This document shows positions 58,105 through 64,000 of a stretch of DNA of 64,000 nucleotides, piece by piece. Below the pieces are notes generated by a model, which had not been told where the DNA came from, did no database searches, and saw only the letters and a list, made by a program, of their open reading frames with translations. The stretch covers positions 91,905,052 through 91,969,051 of the forward strand of contig CM065297.1 of assembly GCA_032871835.1 (NCBI GenBank), read 5' to 3'. Within the stretch, counting starts at the first letter, position 1, and the number at the start of each line of letters is the position of its first letter. The stretch is from Dipteronia dyeriana. Its lineage: Eukaryota > Streptophyta > Magnoliopsida > Sapindales > Sapindaceae. The translations under genes and the position numbers were made by a program.

Positions 58105-58499
58105 ACCCAACACATAACCTTGAAAACCAATTTCCGAAAATGTAATTTCTTTCCAAAATCAAATACTTCAAGAAAAGATAAGATTGAAGATCACTTAAGT
58201 TTAGTATATGTCCTTTAGCTATGTAATTGAATTATATATATATATATATATATGAAGAACTTTAAAAGTAGTCAAAAAATTAGCGTTTTTATTGTTTTCA
58301 CCCAAGATTAGTAAATTTATTGTTTTTATCAAATTTTCCACATTTTGGACAAAATTGCCCTTCAATCAAAATGATTTGAAAAACAAAAATAAATAAAAAA
58401 AGAAGTGAAAATAAAATCAAGTAATAAAGAAATCAATTAAAAAACAAAAGGAAAAAGAAAGTTGAAACCACAAAACCGAAATTTGAGGGTTTCATTTTT

Positions 58500-58830
58500 A
58501 GTGTGTTAGTCACAAACTACAAAAGAGAGACTAGAGTTAGGCGACGAGGAACACTGACGACTTGGAACATCCGACAATGACGAACAGCATGAAGACTTGA
58601 CAATGACGACAGTGAAGACGGAGAGAAGGGAGGAAGACCCAACCCAACCCCGACAGAGAGACGAGCCCGATTTGTTGACGCGAGAGAGGAGAGGTGACCG
58701 ACTGTGAATGCCGGAAAAAGAGGAGAGGCGACCGACTGTGACGACGGTTTGACTCCAGTCACCGACATATTCGATTTCAGTCACCGATGGTTTGCACTTC
58801 CTCTTTACATTTGAATTTAGGGTTTCAATT
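58500..58830 (+). other. CGA/GAC-rich leader of MULE-2
   Basis: Counterpart of 28680-28980, ending in GGTTTGCACTTCCTCTTTAC and a TTAGGGTTTCAATT motif. The minus frames at 58506-58784 and 58517-58768 are composition artefacts. Confidence 0.45.
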
Positions 58831-60060
58831 TATTTGTATTTTAGGTTGCATTTTTGCATTTGAGCTGTAGTTGATTTTGATTTCGATTTCAAAATCCATT
58901 TCGAAATTGATTTTGATAGATTTCAAAACTGATTTTCATAGATACATTAACAAATTGGTTTTATTCACTGGTGTTAGATATCGAATTTGTAACAGGGATT
59001 TTAACAAATTGATCAAATATGGTTTTCTTTTCGATAAAATAAAATAAAAACATTGTTTGATAGTTTTGAAAGAAAATTTGGGATGAATAAACAGGACCCT
59101 GTATATGTGTTTTTTTTTTAATATTATGTGTTTATATGTTTCTTTGTTCTGTAATCTTGTTAGATTGTGTAGAAAAAGAAAATGCTAATGTCCTTGGATA
59201 CCTTTTATTTGCAAGTGTTCATTAGTTTTGCCATAATGTGCATACTGCTATATGAAAATAGTTTTTATAAATTCTAATCATTTTGTTAGATTAATAATTA
59301 TATAAACTTTTTTGTTTTTGTTTTTGGGGTCTTTTATGTGAATTTTTGGTGTATAAGGCCTATATATTTTTCTTGTGTTAATAATTGGAGTGAATTTATA
59401 GCTCGAACTTTTGAATTTTTGGTGTATAAATGCCTGATCACAAACTGCAATAGCTTAAAAAAATATATGCTAAAACACTTGATCCATGCCACGTGGTTTG
59501 GGTGAAATTTTCATTTCTAGTTGCACATCCATTTTTAGTGAAGTAGTTAGGCACTTCTCCTTTGCTTTAGAGATACATGTTTGAGTCCCGTCTTACCTCC
59601 CTTATCAATAGTCTTGGCTCTTTTTTGTTCATTTGGGATAGATTTTGAAATTGATTTTCATGATGATATTGTAAGAAAATTATCAGGTGACATACGAAGA
59701 AAGCTTGAAGCTTTAAAGGGTTTTTTATATCTGGTATTGAGCCCACTGCATAAAAATAATTTTTTTAGTATTGGCTTTATTTTTTATAGGAATTGTCTGA
59801 ACATGTGTGTAAAAATAGTTTGTATGTTTAAATAGTTAGCACGATTTGTGGGTTCAAATCCAAAAACAGAAAAGGATATCTCAATAGATGATGACCAGAC
59901 CCCACTTGTTTTTTTTTGTTTGGACATCTCGGTGTATGAAAGAAGGTGTCTTGACAGTGAGTATGTTTTCACTAGAAGGACCCTCTTTTCATTCTTCAAC
60001 TAGTGTATGTGTGTTTTTTACGGTTTTGGCTAAAATAGTGATAGACTTTGGAAGCAACTG
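58831..60060. other. Non-coding left interior of MULE-2
   Basis: AT-rich; no gene. Includes MULE-1-like text (GATTTTGATTTCGATTTC) and about 0.9 kb with no visible MULE-1 counterpart. The frame at 59581-59835 shows no domain. Confidence 0.4.
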
Positions 60061-60260
60061 AAATGTTAATATAGTGGTCCAGTCAATGAGTTATTGTGAA
60101 CTGGCATGTTTTAATGATGTGAAATTGTGTGTCTAATTATTGACCAGTGTGTTTAATCCAGGAAAAATGGTGTGTTGAATTGATGTGAAATGGTGTGTGT
60201 AATTGTTGTGAATCAATGTGTTTAATTCATGTGACCGGTGTTTAATTGGATATTACCGGG
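60061..60260 (+). repeat. Minisatellite block I of MULE-2 (short)
   Basis: About six copies of TGTGTTTAATT/TGTGTGTAATTG units; preceded by CCAGTCAATGAGTTATTGTGAA as in MULE-1 at 29310. Confidence 0.8.
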
Positions 60261-60264
60261 TGTG

Positions 60265-60450
60265 TATCGATCAATCAGATGATTCCGTAATAAGTCGACA
60301 AAAGCAATTGTGGAGTATTTATTTGCAAGTGCGCAGAGACGCCAATTGTGAAGATATGGGGACAGAAAGAAATGACTGACTTTAAAAAAGAAATGGCATT
60401 CGAGATGCATACTAATAGTGTGCCATACAAGTCTTCCATCATTTGTAGAT
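60265..60450 (+). pseudogene. Ulp1 C-terminal fragment in MULE-2
   Basis: Homologous at nucleotide level to 33160-33355 of MULE-1 (shared TATGGGGACAGAAAGAAATGA-type text and ATAGTGTGCCATACAAGTCT). The Cys codon region is altered (AGCAATTGTGGAGT) and frames are broken. All upstream exons are missing. Confidence 0.8.
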
Positions 60451-60855
60451 GAATTTTTAGCTTCAAAACTGATTGCTTGATTACTTTTTCCATGATATGT
60501 TATTTCTTTTTTTCACAACTGATTGCTTCATTACTTTATTTGACAACCGATTGTTCATTAGTTTTTTTTTACACAAGTGAATATCCATACCATGGATGTT
60601 TTTGACAACTTGTTGCTTCATGGTTGTACACAGGCAATTGCATTCGAAAATCTCTCAACCTTTTTTTGTTTCACTGAAGACGAGGGAAAAGGCTATTTTG
60701 TTTAGTAAATTGTGAGATTTTGTTACTGGTGCCTATTTGTTTAAGTTACTGGTGTAATTTTGTGGATGTTTAGAATGCAACTAACTAACTTACACATTTC
60801 CATTGTTGGGATGTTGGTGTTGATGAATTGTTTTGAATTAGAATACAACTGACTT
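60451..60855 (+). other. 3' region after the Ulp1 fragment in MULE-2
   Basis: Counterpart of 33351-33759: repeated ACTGATTGCTTGATTACTTT-type units (60465, 60520), no gene. Confidence 0.4.
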
Positions 60856-60995
60856 AGAATTGAGCACTGGTGTGTTTAATTTGAAAGCGTTGGTGTGTTT
60901 AATTTGTAAGCAGTGGTGTGTTTAATTATCCAAACACACCAGTGTGTTTAATTCTTGAGAACCAGTGTGTTAAATTATTAAGCCACTGGTGTGTT
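60856..60995 (+). repeat. Minisatellite block II of MULE-2 (short)
   Basis: About six copies of CTGGTGTGTTTAATTTG-type units, with one inverted copy (CCAAACACACCAG) at 60928-60942 not seen in block II of MULE-1. Confidence 0.85.
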
Positions 60996-61017
60996 TAAGC
61001 AAATTACGTAAAAAGTT

Positions 61018-61460
61018 ATTCCTTGCATAAAAAAACGTAATTGTAGTTTCCAACCAAATTACAAGTACACAAGTATCCATTTCATAGTAGCAACCATCCA
61101 TTTGTAATTCCTTGCATAAAATAATAAAGTAATTGTAGTTTTCAAACAAATTACAAGTACTTAACAAGTACACAAACATCCATTTCATAGTAGCAACCAT
61201 CCATTTGTAATTCCTTGCATAAAATAAAAAAGTAATTGTAGTTTTCAAGCAAATTACAAGTACACAACAAGTACACAAACATCCATTTCATAGTAGCAAC
61301 CATCCATTTGTAATTTCTTGCATAAAATAAAAACGTAATTGTAGTTTCCAAGCAAATTACAAATACACAAGCATCCATTTCATAGCAGCAACCATCCATT
61401 TGTAATTCCTTACATAAAATAAAAACGTAATTGTAGTTTCAAGCAAATTACAAGTACACA
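61018..61460. repeat. Tandem array of a ~100-bp unit, unique to MULE-2
   Basis: Four and a half copies starting at about 61018, 61108, 61210, 61313 and 61404, each with ATTCCTTGCATAAAA, AGCAAATTACAAGTACACAA and CATCCATTTCATAGTAGCA. MULE-1 has a single copy at 34430-34520. The Cys/Tyr-rich minus frames (60970-61399) are repeat artefacts. Confidence 0.9.
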
Positions 61461-61800
61461 ACACAGAACCAAATGTAATGCTTATAATAGTTAATTGAAG
61501 TACAATCCATCCAACAGTTACAAACTGAAAAACATAATATAATCATATCAACAACCTTCTTTGGTTTTTCCCTCTGTATAGCCAATTGATGCTTTTTGAA
61601 AATTTAGGGCCCATGAAATGCTTTTGATTTATTTACACGCTTCAGCATTGCTGTAATGAAAGAACCAGTTTATTCCAATGGATATTTCAAATATGCACAC
61701 AAATCTCTAAAGTTTACTTGAAAAAAAAACCCAAAAGTTGTCTAACTTTCTAGATATGAAATTATTTAATTCAACATTCTTTTAAGATATGAAATTAATA
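61461..61800. other. 3' region of the deleted transposase gene in MULE-2
   Basis: Matches MULE-1 34530-34660 in part (AACCAGTTTATTCCAATGGA, CCCAAAAGTTGT). Non-coding. Confidence 0.5.
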
Positions 61801-61809
61801 TGGAAACAT

Positions 61810-63350
61810 AACTCATTCAACATCATTGTCTAGATCCATAGGGTTATCATATGACTGGGTTTTACACTAACTTTCTCAACAACACTAGCATACACCTCCG
61901 GAACATGTCCACCATCGCACAATAATATTTCCACATCGCTATCATCTTTAATTTTTGGTCCGGCAGGCCTAAGCCTAACACTGCTATCAACCAAAGTTCT
62001 AACTTAATGGTAAACCTTGTTAAGTCAATATTCACAACGTTTTTACAACCTTAGACAACTCACCATACGTCAAATTCCTACGAACTTTCATAGACTATGT
62101 TGCACCACCCTCGTAAAAGTTCCCCACCCATTTGTCACCATAAGTGATTACCAATTTCGTTTGGTCCATTTCTGCATTTCAACCAATCAAAATCTCACAT
62201 TTAGATTATAATTTATTAAACCAGTCACACATTATACAAGGTGCAACCAATTAAACACACTAGGACATATCAATTAAGCACACCATGACAACTAAATTAA
62301 ACACACAAGGGTAACCCAATTAAACACACCAGGGCAAACTAAATTAAACACACCAGGACATACCAATTTAAACAAACTAGGGCATACCACATTAAACACA
62401 CCATGACAAACCAATCAAACACACCATGTCACACCAAATTAAACACACCGGGAAGTACCGAATTAAACACACCAGTGCATACCACACTAAACACACCAGA
62501 GTATACCACATTAAATACACACAAACCAATTAAACACACAAGGGTAACCCAATTAAACACACTAGGGCAAACAAAATTAAATATACTAGGACATACCAAT
62601 TTAAACACACCAGGGAATACCACATTAAACACACTATGACAAACCAATTAGACATACCATGGCACACCAAGGCGTACCAAATTAAACACACCAGAGCATA
62701 CCACATTAAACATACTAGGGCATACCACATTAAACACACCATAACAAACCAATTAAACACACCATGACAACTCAATCGCACACACCAGGGCAAACCAAAT
62801 TAAACACACCAGGACAAACCAATTTAAGCACCCCAGTACATACCATATTAAACACACCTTGACGAACCAATTAAACACACCATGGCACACCAAATTAAAC
62901 ACACCAGAGCGTACCAAATTTAACACACCAGTGCATGCCATATTAAACACACAATGACGAACCAATTAAACACACTAAGCCACGCCACATTAAACACACC
63001 AAGCCACGCCACATTAAACACACCATGACAAACCAATTAAACATACCAAGGGAAACCAATTAAACACACTACATAAACAACATTAAAATCATAAGGTCAT
63101 ACCATGAGGAACAAATTAAATGCATGAGAGAAAACCAATTAAACACACCAAGGCATATCACTTTAAACACACCAAGGATAAAAAATTAAACACACCAAGC
63201 GAAATCAATTAAACACACCATGGTTTACCAATTAAACACACCAAATTTAACCATCTCCTTCAACCTTGTAATCTGCATATGAAACAAATTAAAATAGGGT
63301 TTCTAATACATACCTTTAAAAGAAGGACTTGGAGAATCTCGATTCATCAT
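61810..63350 (-). pseudogene. Transposase remnant of MULE-2 (exon 1, start of exon 2, last codons)
   Basis: Exon 1 (63350-63314) reads MMNRDSPSPSFK with the same donor position as MULE-1. Exon 2 begins at 62171 (EMDQTKLVI-type start) and covers the N-terminal region to about 61858. There it is joined directly to the last ~15 codons of the gene (complement of 61815-61852). The catalytic core, SWIM finger and zinc knuckles are deleted. Cannot make a transposase. Confidence 0.8.
62235..63245 (-). repeat. Minisatellite block III of MULE-2, in the transposase first intron
   Basis: About thirty-five copies of AATTAAACACACCA with variable tails (TGACAAACC, GGGCATACC, GGCACACC). It fills the intron between exon 2 (62171) and exon 1 (63314), as in MULE-1. 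The frames here (62403-62639, 62429-62965) are repeat artefacts. Confidence 0.95.
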
Positions 63351-63374
63351 AACAACATAAGCAAAAATCCGTGA

Positions 63375-63720
63375 AATACAAAACCCAATCCCTAAAATTC
63401 GAACCAAAATCTGAATCTCAAATATATAGGTTTTATTTATGAATTATATAGACAAAAAATGGTTTTGCAGTAGTTTAAATAATGGTTGAGATTGAAGAGA
63501 GATTTGTGTTTATTGTTTTTTGGACATGGGAGACAGCCGATTGAACAAATCGAAAGATAAAGGTGCGATAATAGGAGACCCACGATGACAGACTAAAGTT
63601 CGAAATGGGAGACCGGTGATTTGAAGAAAATGAAGAGAAGAAAATTTTTCAGACAAAACAAATGGTAGACGGTGAAGAAGCAAAGAGAGAGAAAGCATGA
63701 GATGTAGAAGAGAAACTTTT
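63375..63720 (-). promoter_or_regulatory. Leader/promoter region of the MULE-2 transposase
   Basis: Sequence upstream of exon 1, shared in part with MULE-1 38450-38700 (AATACAAAACCCAATCCCTAAA). Purine-rich GAAGAGAG tracts. No TATA box I can single out. Confidence 0.35.
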
Positions 63721-64000
63721 CAGACAATAAGAGAAATAATTATAAAACATATAATGAATAAATGAGTGGTAATTGAGTCTTCACAACCAAAGATTGGGTA
63801 GAAATAATAAATTTACTAATGATGGGTAAAAGAACAGACCTCCTTAATTTTAGACTAAAAAGGGGTATTTCCTCTATATATATAAAATATTTTTACACCT
63901 TTCTCAGAAAATTCTAGCTTTGATTAGCATATTTTATGTCGCTAGACTTGGAACCTTGCAAGCACTTTGAGTAGGAGAATCCAGTACCAACCGGAGCATC

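Larger units (their letters stand above)
58254..63874. mobile_element. MULE-2: deletion derivative of the MULE-1 family (5.6 kb)
   Basis: Left end GAAGAACTTTAAAAGTAGTC and right end complement GAGGAAATACCCC match MULE-1 termini. Flanks: TATATATAT at 63875-63883 and a longer TA run ending at 58253, compatible with a 9-bp duplication. Relative to MULE-1 it lacks the DUF1985 exons and most of Ulp1, and lacks the transposase catalytic core, SWIM finger and most of exon 2. It keeps leader, minisatellite blocks, protease C-terminal piece, transposase exon 1 and the start of exon 2. Non-autonomous. Confidence 0.85.

Noticed and set aside
60970..61399. Repetitive Cys/Tyr/Met-rich minus frames
   Set aside because: They translate the ~100-bp tandem array of MULE-2.

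Overview
This window is repeat-rich, AT-rich nuclear DNA of a flowering plant, most likely a eudicot. It is built almost entirely from transposable elements, with one decayed endogenous plant pararetrovirus and a few decayed host genes. Signs of a plant nucleus are GT-AG introns, LTR retrotransposons with tRNA-Met primer sites, Mutator-like elements (MULEs) with 9-bp target duplications, hAT-like elements and a serine carboxypeptidase-like (SCPL) pseudogene. No gene here looks intact. I see no tRNA, rRNA or CRISPR array.

Layout. 1-4700: endogenous Caulimoviridae remnant (coat protein, protease, reverse transcriptase/RNase H and a downstream ORF on +, with an inverted piece on - at the left edge). 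4741-7955: AT-rich DNA with an AAA-ATPase exon relic and a CACTA-like terminus. 7956-10800: 5' part of a minus-strand LTR element (internal remnant, primer site, 2.3-kb LTR 'A'). 10801-12345: non-coding DNA with microsatellites. About 12349-25829: a minus-strand Ty3/gypsy element of the Tat type with gag, PR, RT, RH and INT on -, plus an antisense ORF on + with its own TATA-like box. Its 5' end is invaded by a plus-strand relative of LTR A ('B'). 25830-28415: another LTR-element end and MITE-like DNA.

28425-39014 is a 10.6-kb MULE with a perfect 9-bp target duplication. It carries two convergent genes: a nine-exon DUF1985 + Ulp1/C48-protease gene on + and a MURA-type transposase on -. Blocks of a TGTGTTTAATT minisatellite sit upstream of the first recognised Ulp1 exon, in the transposase first intron and between the two gene ends. 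39448-40383 is an hAT-like non-autonomous element. 42776-52399 is a minus-strand Ty1/copia element of Sirevirus type with both LTRs. 54668-55051 is a long-hairpin MITE. 55693-57723 is an SCPL pseudogene. 57745-58104 is a second hAT-like MITE. 58254-63874 is a smaller MULE of the same family as the first, with the transposase core and most of the protease gene deleted.

Working together: the two MULEs form an autonomous-type/non-autonomous pair sharing terminal repeats, minisatellite blocks and the transposase first exon. The gypsy element's sense (gag-pol) and antisense genes converge on a 1.4-kb spacer. All coding sequences carry stops or frameshifts, so this is a graveyard of nested insertions rather than an active locus.
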